Assembly (NCBI RefSeq): GCF_030272615.1
Contig: NC_081412.1
Coordinates: 474,557,657 to 474,621,656 of the forward strand
Length of the DNA: 64,000 bases
Reading direction: 5' to 3'
DNA from: Cryptomeria japonica
Taxonomy: Eukaryota > Streptophyta > Pinopsida > Cupressales > Cupressaceae
In this document: positions 22,361 to 34,169 of the stretch, one piece after another
How positions within the stretch are numbered: the stretch's first letter is position 1
How the letters are laid out: every line of letters starts with the position of its first letter
Position numbers and translations under genes: made by a program
The notes under the pieces: model-generated
What the model saw: only the letters and a program-made list of their open reading frames with translations
Database searches by the model: none
Told to the model about the DNA's origin: nothing

Positions 22361-23713
22361 TGATATTATGAATCAATAATGATCCGAACAACTACTGAGA
22401 GGGGGGGGTGAATCAGTAGATAGAAAGATCACTTAACTTCCACCAAACTCAAAAGACAATCTCACAAATCAATAACTGAACTAACTGGTTCAACACTTAC
22501 CAACAAACTACAATATCACTGTCAAGTCTACCGGTTTACTGGCATAAGAAAATAATAGTATAACAGCTTTGAAATTCTCAAACCATTTAACCAAAACATC
22601 AAAATACTTTACTAACAATAGTAAAAGCACATTTCAAATACCTGTCAATCATCTTAACATAACTAAGTGGATTTAATAGTTAAGCAAATTAACCATATCA
22701 AAACATAACCACAAAAACCATTCACCACTTAACACAATGATTTTTGACGTGGAAACCCAAATGGGAAAAACCACGGTGGGGATGAATACTCACAAGTATT
22801 TTGAACTCTTCTAAATTTTTCCCTATTAGGAGCCAAACCTGTTAAAGCTTTACAAAATGTCATGTTAGGGACCACCCGGTTAAGGGAATGACTATAATGC
22901 CCTATTAGAAGCAATATCCTATTAGGAGTAACCTCGATAGAGGATTTGAAATCCAAGCTAATGGATCAATTGGTTAGAGGATTTAAATAGCACTAAGCTT
23001 GTTAAAGCTTATGCAGCTAAGGGATTTAATTGTTATAATTGTTAGAGAACAACAGGGGTTTGTTGATTTGGAAAATAGCACTACTCTACTTGATCAGATC
23101 CTTTTCATGTTGTTATCTACCTTCAAACATTCTGCAGATACTCCTTCTAGTTCAGCAATCAATCACACTGATACTTAACCAAAATTTCCAACAACACAAC
23201 AAAATAACTCATTGACCTTATAAGCAAAACAACAGGTCGGTAACACATCACAAACCTAAGATCTCATAGAGATTACAAACAAATCGGTTCGAGTATGACC
23301 GTTAGATTACATAGCAATCATTAGCACATTCTTCAAGACAACTTTGACTGCTCCTTGATCACTGCTCATCGATTCCTGTAACTCATCACACGGTTTCCTC
23401 TTCATGCAATGTACTCGCTCATTCCCAAGATAAAACTGTTATCTCTACAAGCCAAAAACCATCGGAAACTCATCACATGCATTATGCATATGTGGCATAA
23501 TCATCACCAATCACCATTTGATTATAAATCAACACAATTGATTCAACAAGCTCCATCGGTTAGGGTTTGGCATATCATCATATAGGGTTACCGGTTTATC
23601 TCATTACTTCTAAAGTAATACCAGTTTCCTTCACTTGCTTAACTATCGGCTGCAAAACAACATTATTACTGGTTACAATTGACATCAATGCAATCCTCAA
23701 TCAAATGCCAACA
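22361..23713 (-). repeat. 5' LTR of element C
   Basis: TGATATTATG..GCCAACA in plus reading, 1,353 bp. It has the GAGAGGGGGGGGTGAATC end near 22,397-22,413 and the GGAAACCCAAATGGGAAAAACC module near 22,750. Confidence 0.88.
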
Positions 23714-23718
23714 ATATC
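23714..23718. other. Target-site duplication of element C, right copy
   Basis: ATATC following GCCAACA, identical to 16,556-16,560. Confidence 0.9.
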
Positions 23719-24356
23719 ATCATCCTTAAGCTCGATTTGATGGTCTATTGACCTCATTTATTTTGGAGAACATTGTGGCCCCTTAAATTTAGTTGAATAG
23801 ATAATCAATGCATGGAAAGGGTTACTTGTTTCTTATTGTTACTTTATTCAACATTTTGCAGTCAATACATAAGAGAATGGTTCTATCCTTCTTCCTAACA
23901 AAAATCATAGGGCCCCCCTATGGTGATGCACTAGGTCAAATCAACCCTTTTCTCAACAACTCCTACAATTGTTCTTTTAATTCCATAAGTTCAATAGTTA
24001 TCATTCTATAAGGGGCCTTAGATATAGGCTCTATTCTTGGCACCAATTCTATTGAAAAATCAAATACCCTCTTTGGTGGTAGTCTAGGTAATTCTTCGAG
24101 AAACACATCCTAATAATTTCAAAGAGAGAGATTTTTATTTTCAAAAGACTCTTCATTTCTTTCTATCTCTTTTGATTCCATTCAAACATGATAACTTCTC
24201 TTCTGAATCATCATATCATCATGGAAATTGATTTCCTCAGAGTCATTAAATTCTTCCATTTTGACCATAAATAATTGTCACTCTTTGTTTTTACTTTGCT
24301 TTAATTGGATAGCAAAGAGTTGTCGTACTTTGACCTCATGTTAGGTGCCTTTCAAG
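23719..24356 (-). pseudogene. Ty3/gypsy protease tail and reverse transcriptase N-half of G1
   Basis: The minus-strand reading gives [19 protein letters not shown] near 24,080, the typical linker before gypsy RT. It continues with [16 protein letters not shown], then [27 protein letters not shown]. It stops at the ATATC insertion site and resumes at 16,555. Several stops are present. The part nearest 24,356 is a poorly readable protease region. Confidence 0.75.
24352..24356. other. Candidate left target-site duplication of element D
   Basis: TCAAG before the LTR start TGTTAG. The matching copy is not seen because the 3' end of D is missing. Confidence 0.4.
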
Positions 24357-25637
24357 TGTTAGAAATACTTTTCTTAGTTGTCAATGATGTCAAACCTGGT
24401 GATCCATATTGGTCTGGGTGTGATGCAAAATAGTGGAAGATAGGTATGTATGATGTAGATGGAAAATCCTAGTTGTTTATTGCTCCAAAAATATGTATTA
24501 TTAGTATGAGGATATGTTTATCCTGATATGAGAGATTTGGTGTTGGTTGTGGTAATTGGTTTTGTGCTCTAGTCATTCATGTAGTCTAATACTATTCAAT
24601 TAGCTTATTTCAGAAATGCAATCTTCTACATTTGTGTCTTGACATAGCTATGATAGTGAAATTTTGATATGATTGTTGTCATTGTTTGAGTTTGTTGTAT
24701 TCATTTTTTTTGTGTTCTAGAAGTCATGCTCTGGATGTTGTGCTCCAGAAGTGAATTTGGTTATGCAGTGTTGAATAGTTCTATTTGCTCTAGTTTCCTT
24801 CAGTTTCTTGATTTCTAATGATAATCCTTTGATGATTTTTCATTCACATCTTTAACCTCGTAATGTTGAGTTGGATCATGTTCTTTGTGCTCTAGTAGTG
24901 TGTTATTATGAAAATTTGAGGATATGCTTATTCTGGGTTAGGTCGATCTTGAAGGATTATGTTGTTGTTTTTCTCTAGTGATTGTAGCATGTGATTTGAC
25001 CATTGAAATATCATTTGAGAAAATTTTATTGAAGTTGACTTGATGTATATTCCTATTGACATATATAAATGATCACATTATGTTCAAGAGATGTAAGAGA
25101 AGGAAGAGATAGATTAAGTGCGATGAAGTAAGTGAATAATGAGGTAGTAAGTGATAAAGCGAGGAAGTTGATGTTGAATGAGAAAAGAAGAAAGACACAT
25201 CTAGTATGATAGTAGTTTGGAGAAGGCAAATAGCGAAGTGATTTGTATAGTTTTCAATTGGTGTGTTGTTTGAGCTTAACAAGAGTTGATCCCATGCATA
25301 TGTAGATGCAATTTTCTCAGTTCATTTCTTTATTTTGTGGTAGTGAGCCATTATAATCTGGAAAGTGAGCCTTCAAAAGTGAACCTCTTTTGTAATCCCA
25401 TATAACTAGTTATATTATCTTGAGAGAAAACCCTCTCCATGGTTTTTCCCATTTGGGTTTTCCACGTATAAAAATTTGGTGTCTCTATTATGGTTCTGCA
25501 TATTGTGCATTTCATTTCTATTACATAGTCCATTTCTTGTTAAGGGTATCTAAGATCAAATCAAGTTTTAGATTATCTATGTTTTATTTTTGAAAATATT
25601 GATTCACCCCCCTCTTAGTATTTTGGTATGTTCAAGA
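24357..25637 (+). repeat. 5' LTR of element D
   Basis: It begins TGTTAGAAATAC and shows the same order of landmarks as the A LTRs read on the minus strand (AATAGTGGAAGATAGGTATG, then GGTTTTTCCCATTTGGGTTT near 25,440, then CACCCCCCTCTTAG). It ends TTCAAGA where A has TTCAACA, so the terminal CA is mutated. Confidence 0.85.
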
Positions 25638-25639
25638 AT

Positions 25640-25651
25640 TGGTATCAGAGG
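25640..25651 (+). promoter_or_regulatory. Primer binding site of element D
   Basis: TGGTATCAGAGG, two bases after the LTR, one mismatch from the initiator-Met site. Confidence 0.85.
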
Positions 25652-25704
25652 TTGGTACCTTGTTGCTAACTTAACCACTTGACGGAGATCTTGATTTGAA
25701 CAGG

Positions 25705-26450
25705 ATGGATCCTATGGATATGGATGGAGAATATTATTTGGATGAAGAATTAAAGACAAAGCTTGAAGATTTTGTTAGTGTGGAATCTAAGAATGAAGAC
25801 TTGAAAGAGAATGTTAAGGTAACCAATGAATGTGTGAAGATGAGAGATCAGATCCAAAAGTTCAAAGTTAGACATCGAGAAGTTAACAAGGAGTTGAAGA
25901 AAGTGAATGAGAATATTGTGAACCCAAAGTTGTAGATTGAAGAAAGCAAGAAAGTTGAAGAAAGTTTTAAAAATACAATCAATCTAAGGTTTGAAGAAAA
26001 TGGTAAGATGGAACAAAAATTATTGAAGCTAAAGTCAGAAGCAAATTCAATGAAAGTAGTGCATTATTGGACAAACTTTTTATCCATGCAGAAATCTCAC
26101 AAGGATAAGGAAGTATTAGGCTTTTCTGGTGAATGTTCAAAATAAAATGACAAAAGTAAAAGGAAAGAAAAAATGGAAGTTGAGAAGAAACCTAGAGATT
26201 CAAACAAAGTCCAAAATCTTGGACCTGTTGTAAACAAACCTACGGTTCGGCAACCTAATGCTCAAAGTTACTCATCATTTAATGGCTATTATTTTTAGTG
26301 CAAATATTTTGGACATAAAGTTGTAGATTGTAGATGCAATGTAAATCAGAATATTCAATGCTTTACATGTAGAGGTTTTAGACACAAGGCTAGCAATTAC
26401 AGTAATCAAGTCATGAATAAAAGCTATAGATGGTTTGTGAATGGAGTAAA
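25705..26450 (+). pseudogene. Coiled-coil/CCHC Gag of element D
   Basis: The ATG at 25,705 starts MDPMDMDGEYYLDEELKTK and runs 76 codons as an acidic, Glu/Lys-rich helix before a stop. The frame then continues (IEESKKVEESFKN..) to decayed knuckles: one at about 26,295-26,340 with CKYFGHKVVDC lacking its first Cys, and one reading CFTCRGFRHKASNY with the last Cys replaced by Tyr. It is homologous to the split protein of element A (shared LDEELK, LEDF/L, ELKEN, ECV, KFK.RH.EVN). It is cut at 26,450 by element E. Confidence 0.72.
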
Positions 26451-27756
26451 TGTTGGATATTAGAGTTTTTGGAATGTCTTGTTGTCATTGATTTTAACAT
26501 ATTCATGTATTGCAAAGAATTGGTTTGTTGTAGAGAGTTGGTTTGGGTGATCTATTGCAGATGTGTTGATGTGGATTAACGTGTTTTGAGATAATTATTT
26601 CTAGTTGATTCAGCATGAGTTTCAATGTTCTGTAAGGTGATTTGGTCGAGTTATGTGATCTGGTGTGATGATTGGTTTTTCTGTTGGTTATGTATTGTGG
26701 AGTTGTGATTTGTGGACTGTGTTGCTCAAGAATGATTATATCTTGAGTTGTGGATTTCAAAGAGTGTTTGGGATGTTCATGTGTGTCCTCAGTTCAAGTG
26801 GTTCATGACTTGGAAATTCACAAGCATATCTTTCAGTTTGTTGTTGGTGTTCTTGAGCTTTGATGATGAAATAATGATGATTCTTATTATCCAAGTTGTT
26901 GCGGTTATTGCGGTGGAATTCAATTTGCTTATTGTTGTTCTCTGATCATGTTATATGCATTTTGGTGGTCTGCATTGATCATGGTGTGTGTTATTGAATA
27001 TTTTATTGGTTCAGTGGTATTCTTCATGGTATGCGACATATTCAGTGGTATAGCATGTTGTGGATTATCTTGGTGAATTATTTGGTGGTGTTGTGTGTTT
27101 GAGGATATGATTTGGGTCCATGCTATATCTTTGTCGATATTGTATTGGTTTGGTTATTGATTTATGTATCGTGTGGTGTAATTTTGTAATTAGGTCTTAT
27201 GTATTGAGCCAACCTTAAGGTTAAGGTTGATGAATTGTATAAATACATGTAATATTCATTTGTGAGATGGATCTGTATGTGTGAATATTGTTTTGATCAT
27301 TCAGTAGCAGACGAGATAAGTGAAGAAGTGTGAAAGAGTATGTAGTTTTGTGAAGAGCAGAGAATTGTGCAAACAATTTGCTTAACCAAAACTGTGATCA
27401 AGCATTTGGAGATGCCATTCTTTCAGTTCATGTAATCTGGATTGGTGTTTGATCTTTGTAAGGGAGTGAGCCTTCCCAGGTTTGTTCCCCTTTGTTGTTT
27501 TTGAGCAGTGAGCTCTAGGCAGTGTGTCTGAATGAATGTTTGTTCCCCATTGTAATAGGTACCCACCGTGGTTTTTCCCTTGACAGGGTTTTCCATGTCA
27601 AAAATCCATGTGTTATGTGTGTTGTTGATGTGGTGTTTATCTTTGCTATTGATATTCCTAATTAGGTCTAGAGTTGAGATTAATTTATTTAAGTTTGGTG
27701 AAAACTGATTCACCCTCCCCCCCCCTCTCAGTTTAATTACATTGTTGCTGCCAACA
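26451..27756 (+). repeat. 5' LTR of element E
   Basis: TGTTGGATATTAG..GCTGCCAACA, 1,306 bp. A TATA-like GTATAAATACATG lies near 27,236. The GGTTTTTCCC..GGGTTTTCC module is near 27,573 and the ATTCACC..CCCCTCTCAG end near 27,708-27,731. Confidence 0.87.
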
Positions 27757-27758
27757 AT

Positions 27759-27770
27759 TGGTATCAAAGA
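27759..27770 (+). promoter_or_regulatory. Primer binding site of element E
   Basis: TGGTATCAAAGA, two bases inside the LTR end; initiator-Met type. Confidence 0.85.
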
Positions 27771-27812
27771 TAGATCCTCTGGAAGGAGCTTGACCACTTG
27801 AGGAGATCCAAG

Positions 27813-28675
27813 ATGGAAGTTGTTGTTTTCAAGAAGGAGAGTCTGAGATTTTATGGAACTAATTACTCTATATGGAAGAACCGGACGGAAGTTAACTTGA
27901 AATATCTTGGAGAAGATTATTGGAAGATCATAAAGAATGCATACATTATTCCTCTGAATGGTCTTGAAACTACAGCTAAAATCAAATATTCTAAACATAA
28001 CCTAAGATCTAAAGAGACACTGTTGAGTGCCCTGACTGATGCAGAGATGACTAATGTGATGGAATTGCAAACTTCTCATAAGATTTGGGAGAAGCTAGAA
28101 ACCTCATATGAGGGAGATAAACATGTGAAAGTTGCTAATTTACAAATATTGAAAGGAAAGTATGAGTTGCTGAGAATGGGATAAGATGAGAATATTTCAT
28201 CCTTTATGGCTAAAGTGAATGATCTTGTGTTGAACATCAGGTGTGCCGGTGGAGTCCTTGAAGAAGATGAGATTGTAGCTAAAGTGTTGAGATCTTTGCC
28301 TCCTTCTTATAAACATAAAGTTGATGTTATTTATGAGATCTAGACTATGACAACTATGAAGATAGATTTGTTGGTTGGTAAGCTTGTTGATTTTGAATTG
28401 AGTGAACTTGGTGAATCACATGGAAAAGCTAAGACTGCATTTAAAGCTATTGTATTGAGGAAACATAAGTATGATCTGAGCGAGAGTTCATATAGGGTTT
28501 CAAGATATGAAAGAGAAATGAGAGCGATGGAAGAATAGGAAAGAGAATTGAAAGAGATTGAAACATTTATTTCCAAAAGATTGCCTAAGGGCACTGGTAA
28601 TTATGAAGGGAAGTTACCTTTGAAATGTTTTTCCTGTAATAAGATAGGTTATTTTTTTTCTAGGTGTCTTTAAAG
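27813..28675 (+). pseudogene. Ty1/copia Gag of element E
   Basis: The ATG at 27,813 gives MEVVVFKKESLRFYGTNYS, then KIWEKLETSYEGDKHVK, a stop near 28,183, DENISSFMAKVNDLVLNIR, and a knuckle at about 28,623-28,672 (CFSCNKIGYFFSRC) in which the zinc-binding His is replaced by Tyr. Short stops separate the pieces, which stay mostly in one reading. Family and order are typical of copia Gag; it is not functional. Confidence 0.8.
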
Positions 28676-28766
28676 AGCAAAAAGAGTGTCAAAGTATAAT
28701 AATCCTTACAACCCTAATCGAAAGTATAGATATTAGAAGAAGTGTTATTATGTTGTTGATGAAGGT

Positions 28767-29033
28767 GTGACAGATGCTAAGTCTAAGAAAGGGAATTCAA
28801 AAGATGAATTTGTGTTCATTTCTATCAAGGAAGATGATCTGGTACCTATTGATTCTACAAGATGTATTGTGGAAGACAAAGCTTTGGATACTAAAATTGA
28901 TGAGAAATGTGAATGGGTGATTGATAGTGGTTGTTCACATCACATCATAGGTGATAAAGGTAAATTTGTGAATATGAAGAAGTATGATGGTGGTGTAGTG
29001 AAATTTGGATACAACAAAGCTTGTGTGTAATCC
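28767..29033 (+). pseudogene. Aspartic protease of element E
   Basis: The active site WVIDSGCSHHIIGDKGKF lies near 28,915-28,970, in a continuous 87-residue frame that ends at a stop near 29,028. The next frame (29,021-29,275) carries GLKHNLLSAGQMVDKGH, the linker to the integrase. Confidence 0.82.
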
Positions 29034-29039
29034 ATGGTA

Positions 29040-30110
29040 GAGGTTCTATTTCTCTTGATGGTAAGCATAATACTGATGATGATTTATATGTTGAAGGTTT
29101 GAAGCATAATCTTTTGAGTGCTGGACAGATGGTTGATAAGGGACATGATTTGCAATTCAAGAATGGGAAATGTAAGATCTTGAATACCTCTAATATAGAA
29201 ATTGCATTAGGAACTAAAAATAAAGGTAACATCTTTCATCTAAATGCTGGTGAGAAAAGTTGTTTGATTGCTTAGATGGTTGAGAGTTGGTTGTGGCATA
29301 GGAGGATGTGTCATGTTAACTTTGACTGCATAATTAAGATAAGTTCTACTCAATATATTAGAATTTGCCTAAGATATTAAAGCCTACTAATCCGGTGTGT
29401 AAAGTATGTCAATTGGGAAAGAAAACAAGAATTTCATTCAAGATCAAATTGTATTCATCTAATGGGTTATTAGATCTTGTGCATATTGATTTATGTGGAC
29501 TGTCTACGGTGAGAAGCTTGCAAGGAGACATATACTTTATGTTGTTGATTGATGACTATTCTAGAATGATGTGGGTCACTTTTCTAAGGGAGAAATATGA
29601 AGCACTAGAGAAATTCAAAATAATCAAAGCTAGAGTGGTGACATAGATAAGATTGAAGCTAAAGTGTCTAAGGTCTGATTAAGGAGGTTAATTCACTTCT
29701 GGTGAGTTTAGTTCTTTTTGTGAAGAGCATGGAATCAAGAGATAGTTATCTTCTCCATGAACCCCTCAATAGAATGGAGCTGTTGAAAAGAAGAACAAAA
29801 CTATTTTTGGATGCTGCTAGAACTATGATGATTGAAGGAATGTTCCACATATCTATTGGAGAGAAGTTGTTATCACTATTGTATACACATTCAATCAGGT
29901 GCCTATAAAAGGTGATTGTGGTAAGACTCCTTATGAGTTATGGTTTAGTAATGTTCCTATAGTTAGATATTTCAAAATATTTGGAAGCAAATGTTATATC
30001 AAAAGAGATGAGGATATAAGAAAATTTGATGCAATATGTGATGAAGGAATCTTTTGGGGATATTCTACTAAGAGCAAAGCCTATTGGTTTACAACAAGAG
30101 ATTGAGAAAG
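29040..30110 (+). pseudogene. Ty1/copia integrase of element E
   Basis: HHCC part: WHRRMCHVNFD.. and CKVCQLGKKT near 29,290-29,420. Core: LVHIDLCGLSTV and LLIDDYSRMMWVTFL (29,480-29,590), CLRSD with two stops where GGEF is expected (about 29,665-29,690), then NGAVEKKN with the catalytic Glu near 29,775. Five or more stops and frame changes inactivate it. Confidence 0.82.
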
Positions 30111-30377
30111 ATAGTGGAAATTGCGAATGTGAAGGTTGATGAGAATCATGAGAAGAAAATCAGAGCATGCAGATATGAATTTGATGATTAGGATGTTATT
30201 TCAAATCAAGTGCAAACTCTGAGTGAGAAGCAGATTGATCCAGAAGAGATAGTTAATCCAGATAATGCTGGCGGTGAAGAATTTCAAGAGATTGAAAATC
30301 AGAATAATTGGAAGACCCCCAAGTATGTAATATTAAATCACTAAGAGAATCAGATTATTGGTGATAAAAATAAAGGT

Positions 30378-30988
30378 GTGATGACTAGGAGAATAATTTC
30401 TGTTGAAGAGACATGTTTGATTTCCAAAATCAAGCCTAAAGATGTTGCTGAAGCTTGTAAAGATGAAAATTGGGTAAAATCTATGGAAGAAGAGTTAGAT
30501 CAGATTGAGAAGAACAAAACATGGGAACTTGTTATGAGACCTAAGGACAAGAATGTAATTGGTACTAAATGGGTGATTTGGAATAAGTTTAATGAAGCTG
30601 GAGAATTTGTTAGAAACCAAGCATGACTGGTATGTAAGGGATATTCACAAATGGAAGGTATTGATTTTGAGGAGACTTTTGCTCCAGTATCTAGAATTGA
30701 TTTTGTCAGACTATTTCTTGCATATCATACCCATAAGAAGTTCAAGGTATATCAGATGGATGTGAAGTCAACTTTTTTGAATGGTGAATTGGAAGAGGAA
30801 GACTAAATTGAGCAACTGGATGGATTTTCATTGACAAATGAAGGAGACATGGTATGCAAATTGAAGAAAGCATTGTATGGACTTAAACAAGCCCCTAGTT
30901 TTTGGTACGCTAGATTGGACAAGTATTTGATGAAGTTGGGATTTTGTAAAGGTACTGTTGATAGTAATTTGTACTTCAAGATTGATAG
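30378..30988 (+). pseudogene. Ty1/copia reverse transcriptase of element E, truncated
   Basis: WVKSMEEELDQIEKNKTWEL, VIGTKWV, then after a stop [50 protein letters not shown], and DSNLYFKIDSD at the cut. The catalytic YVDD and the RNase H lie beyond the insertion of element F. Confidence 0.85.
30984..30988. other. Candidate target-site duplication of element F, left copy
   Basis: GATAG before the outer LTR edge. The right copy is not found because F is truncated by T. Confidence 0.4.
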
Positions 30989-31345
30989 TGATTGAAGAAG
31001 TTGAGAAAATACAACTTCAGAGATCCCAAGAGCACTTGCAAGCAAAATACCTATCACAAGAGAAGATTGGAGACAAAAACACAATAATGGCTCTGAAGAA
31101 CAATATTATCATTCAGAGAGGGAATAGAATTAAAAAGTGCAATACAATCCTTATCAAAGGAGAAAATGAAACCCTAAATTTGTGCAACCCTAAAGAAACC
31201 CTAAAGGGATGAAGTGTATTTAATAATTAGAATAATTATTAAATACTTACCATATTATTAAATACCAAAGTTTAGCTTAAGCGTAGAGTATAATAGGCTA
31301 ATAATTAAAGAAATAATTATTAGCTAATACAAAATAACTCTAACA
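30989..31345 (-). repeat. 3' LTR of element F
   Basis: The minus strand reads TGTTAGAGTTATTTTG..TTCTTCAATCA. It follows the PPT directly, and its outer end joins the cut reverse transcriptase of element E. Confidence 0.75.
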
Positions 31346-31357
31346 CCTCCCCTTAAG
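31346..31357 (-). promoter_or_regulatory. Polypurine tract of element F
   Basis: The minus strand reads CTTAAGGGGAGG immediately before TGTTAGAG. Confidence 0.82.
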
Positions 31358-31573
31358 ATGAACTTAGGGAGTAGCTAAAAAACTAAATGAATGAAGAAAA
31401 ATGCAACTACATGATGAAGACAAATTTGGGTCCCAACAACAAAACCTAATGAGGTACCCAATCACAACCAAATCTCTATGAACCAGAGAAATAGAGAAAA
31501 CCACATGGGAAAAAACTCTACTCCAAAAAGAGATGGAAAAGCATGCTTAAAAAAACATGAAGGAAGGAAGGCC

Positions 31574-32441
31574 TCAATGAGAGCTCCCAAGGACAACTTC
31601 CTTCACCCCAAGCATAGAGCGCAACTGAAGGTAGCATGGAGATGCAAAAGGTTTAGTGAAGATGTCAGCAACTTGCTCCTTTGTAGGAATGTACTCCAAG
31701 ATGAGAAATCCATCCCAAATCAACTGTCTAATGAAGTTCATATGAAGCTCAATGTGTTTAGTCCTTTGGTGCTCCACTGGGTTGTGGGAAATGTGAATGG
31801 CACTCTGATTGTCACACCAAAGAATAGTGGGACTATTAGGAGGGAACCAAAACTCAGCCATCAACTGTCAAATCCATAAAACCTCCTGACTAGCTAACAC
31901 CGCTGCTCGATACTCAGACTTTGTAGATAAAAATGCAATAGCAGACTGCTTCTTGCAAGACCATGTGATGGGGTCAGAACCAAGGAAAAAAATAAAGCTA
32001 TAAAAATACTTCTGATCATGAGCATAACCAGCCCAATCTGAGTTAGTGAATCCAACAATGTGAGGGGATAATAAAGTATAGTGAATGCCAAACTGTGTAG
32101 TGCTCTGAATGTACCTCAAAATATGTTTGGCTACTTGCAATTGGCTCTCATGAGGATCATGGGAGAACCGAGAGACAAGACCAACCACAAAATAAAGATC
32201 CAAGTGTGTATGTGTTAGGTACAACAAACTGCCTGTATAAGGTAGGATCCACAAAAGGTGTAGAACAAGTGGCAGACAAAACAACACCTGACTGAAATGG
32301 TGTGAGTGCAAGATTGCAAGGAAGAATGTCAAATTTGTGAAGCATATCAAGAGCATACTTTTTCTGAAGTATGGAAATCCCATCCAAAAACTGAATAACC
32401 TGTAGGCCCAAAAAATAGTGCAGAAGGCCAAGATTTGTCAT
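31574..32441 (-). pseudogene. Ty1/copia RT C-terminus and RNase H of element F
   Basis: The frame at 32,157-32,441 starts LGLLHYFLGLQV, the RT thumb. After a frameshift near 32,220 the reading continues with SLLYLTHTHLDL, VAKHILRYIQST and SDWAGYAHD, then STKSEYRAAVLASQEVLW (RNase H). A third frame at 31,574-31,864 holds WCDNQSAIHISHNPVEHQRTKHIEL.. and IPTKEQVADIFTKPF. Conserved Asp and Glu positions are still visible. Confidence 0.83.
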
Positions 32442-33245
32442 CTCAAACTACTCCATCAAAGCTCTCTGAATATCCTGAATCAAGGAAGATGAGCTATCGA
32501 TAATGATAAGATCATCAACATATAGCACAAGGATAACTATATCATCCCTCGGATGCTGAATATATACTATGGGATCAGAATGACAACGTGTGAAGAGTGT
32601 GGAGAGAAAGAAAGAGTCCATCTTCTCGTACTAGGCTCGACGAGCCTATTTGAGATCATATAATGAACGCTGATGTCTGCAAACCAAAGAGGAATCCTGC
32701 ACAAATCCCTAAGGATACTCCATATAGATCTCCTCATCAAGGTCTCCAAACAAGAAGTCACTCTTCACATCCATCTGAAAAACAATCCATCCCTATGAAG
32801 CTACAAGTGAAAGTACAATGTGAATAGAAACCATTTTGGTGATAGGAGCAAAGGTCTCAGAGTAATCGATACCCTCCACCTGAGAAAACCCCTTCACAAC
32901 AAGACAAGCCTTATACTTATTAATAGAACTATCTACAACATACTTGGTACAGTACACCCACTTGCACTGAACCAACTTTCTTCCTTTCGAAAGAGTACAA
33001 AGATCTCAAGTGTGATTCTTCATCAAAGAAGGATACTCCTCATCCATGGCCCTATCCCACTCTAGGTGACCTGTCACCTCTGAAAATTTATGAGGATCAT
33101 CCAAAATGGCATGACTTGGAACACTAGAACTAGATGTTTGTGCATGAGTACCATCATTTGCATCATCCTCAAAGAATAAGGAATCCTCAAAAGATGAAGA
33201 GGGAGGAGGAGGTAGTGAGGGAAAAGCTGGTGATGGATAATCCAT
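32442..33245 (-). pseudogene. Ty1/copia reverse transcriptase N-half of element F with Pro/Ser linker
   Basis: 33,006-33,245 is a Pro/Ser-rich linker (PSPAFPSLPPPPSSSFED) leading into the RT start WDRAMDEEYPSLMKNHT. 32,793-32,975 reads CKWVYCTKYVVD and GFSQVEGIDYSETFAPI. The catalytic motif LYVDDLIII is intact near 32,500-32,530. Stops separate the pieces. Confidence 0.82.
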
Positions 33246-33605
33246 TTGAGGAAGGCGCTCATCAAACTGGACATCCTGCCTAAATAGGACCTTTTAGGAA
33301 TCAGGATCAAACAACCTGTATGCCTTAACATCCTCATAGTCACCAACAAATATGAGGGGTTGAATCTTCCTCTCAATGGCTTTCCTCTGAGCATTTGGAA
33401 TAAATGCCCAAGCCTCACTACCAAAAACTCAGAATGATGAAACATCAGGCTTGACATGGGACCAAGCCTCCTCAAGAGTGATCTGGTGCAATGCCTTATG
33501 AGGCATCCGATTCTGAATATAAGTGGCACAATTAACTACCTCGGCCCAAAAGGAAGGCTGAATAGAATGGGACTGAAGCATACAATTGGCCATCTCCCAT
33601 AGTGT

Positions 33606-34169
33606 TCTGTTCTTTCTCTTAGCAACACCATTCTACTGAGGAGTGTGAGGAACTAATAATTGATGTTGCAAACCATGTTCGGTGTAGAAATTAGTAAAAG
33701 ACTGATTCACGTATTCTCTCCCATTATCTATGTGTATCCTCTGGATATAAAGACCAGACTGCTTCTCTACAAATGTCTTAAAGACTCGAAATGAATCAAA
33801 GACATTAGACTTGTACTTAAGAAAGTACACCCATGTACGTCTGGAGAAGTCATCAATGAATGTGAGCACATACTTGGACCCTGAAAAAGATCGAGTTAGA
33901 AATAACATAAGATAATTGTGTACCAAATCCAAGGGTGCCTTAGCACGTGTGGCTCTTCCTGTAGGAAAAGGATCCCAGTGATGCTTTCCAGGTGCACAAC
34001 CTCGACATACACCATCACTACAGGATATTTGTGGGATCCCAATCACAAGTGCCTTTGTGCTCATAATCTAGAATTGACATGGCCAAAAACACTCATGCCA
34101 AAGTATGCTCACTGAGTCTACATGTGCTACAAGAGAAACACTTGAACCATTTGGACTCTCAATAAGTAA
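33606..34169 (-). pseudogene. Ty1/copia integrase of element F, truncated at its N-terminus
   Basis: From the N-terminus: ESPNGSSVSLVAHVDSVS, LWHECF.., CRGCAPGKHH (HHCC), then LDLVHNYLMLFLTRSFSGSK, LTFIDDFSRRTWVYF, HIDNGREYVNQSF, and NGVAKRKN where the catalytic Glu is replaced by Lys. The first catalytic Asp position reads VHNYLM instead of VHSDLM. With both changes it could not be active. Confidence 0.83.

Larger units (their letters stand above)
16561..23713 (-). mobile_element. Element C: complete Ty1/copia element
   Basis: It has LTRs of 1,323 and 1,353 bp, an exact ATATC duplication, a PBS at the right and a PPT at the left. It carries decayed gag, protease, integrase, RT and RNase H in copia order on the minus strand. 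The LTRs differ by more than those of element H and by several indels, so it is older. It sits inside the reverse transcriptase of G1. Confidence 0.92.
14629..24356 (-). mobile_element. Element G1: Ty3/gypsy pol fragment, split by element C
   Basis: Minus-strand protease remnant, reverse transcriptase, RNase H and integrase lie in the Ty3/gypsy order (RT before IN). The sequence is split at 16,561-23,713 by element C and flanked by LTRs of A on the left and D on the right. Neither LTR of G1 is visible. It must be the oldest layer of this nest. Confidence 0.85.
24357..26450 (+). mobile_element. Element D: 5' part of a second copy of the A family
   Basis: LTR, PBS and coiled-coil/CCHC Gag are homologous to element A but on the plus strand. 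It is interrupted after the knuckles by element E. The rest of D, including its 3' LTR, is not in the window. Confidence 0.82.
26451..30988 (+). mobile_element. Element E: Ty1/copia element, 3' end missing
   Basis: It has a 5' LTR, PBS and gag, protease, integrase and partial RT on the plus strand. It is cut inside the RT, before the catalytic YVDD, by the LTR of element F. The 3' LTR is not seen. The left 5 bp (GTAAA at 26,446) cannot be matched. Confidence 0.87.
30989..34169 (-). mobile_element. Element F: Ty1/copia element, 5' end missing
   Basis: A short 3' LTR (357 bp), PPT, RNase H, RT, linker and integrase lie on the minus strand. The integrase breaks off upstream of its HHCC motif near 34,165, where element T begins. 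Gag, protease and the 5' LTR are not present anywhere else in the window. It is a different copia lineage from C, E and H, with a shorter LTR and proline/serine-rich linker. Confidence 0.83.

Noticed and set aside
25705-25932. Host coiled-coil protein gene
   Set aside because: It follows an LTR and PBS directly and has the same sequence plan as the Gag of element A.
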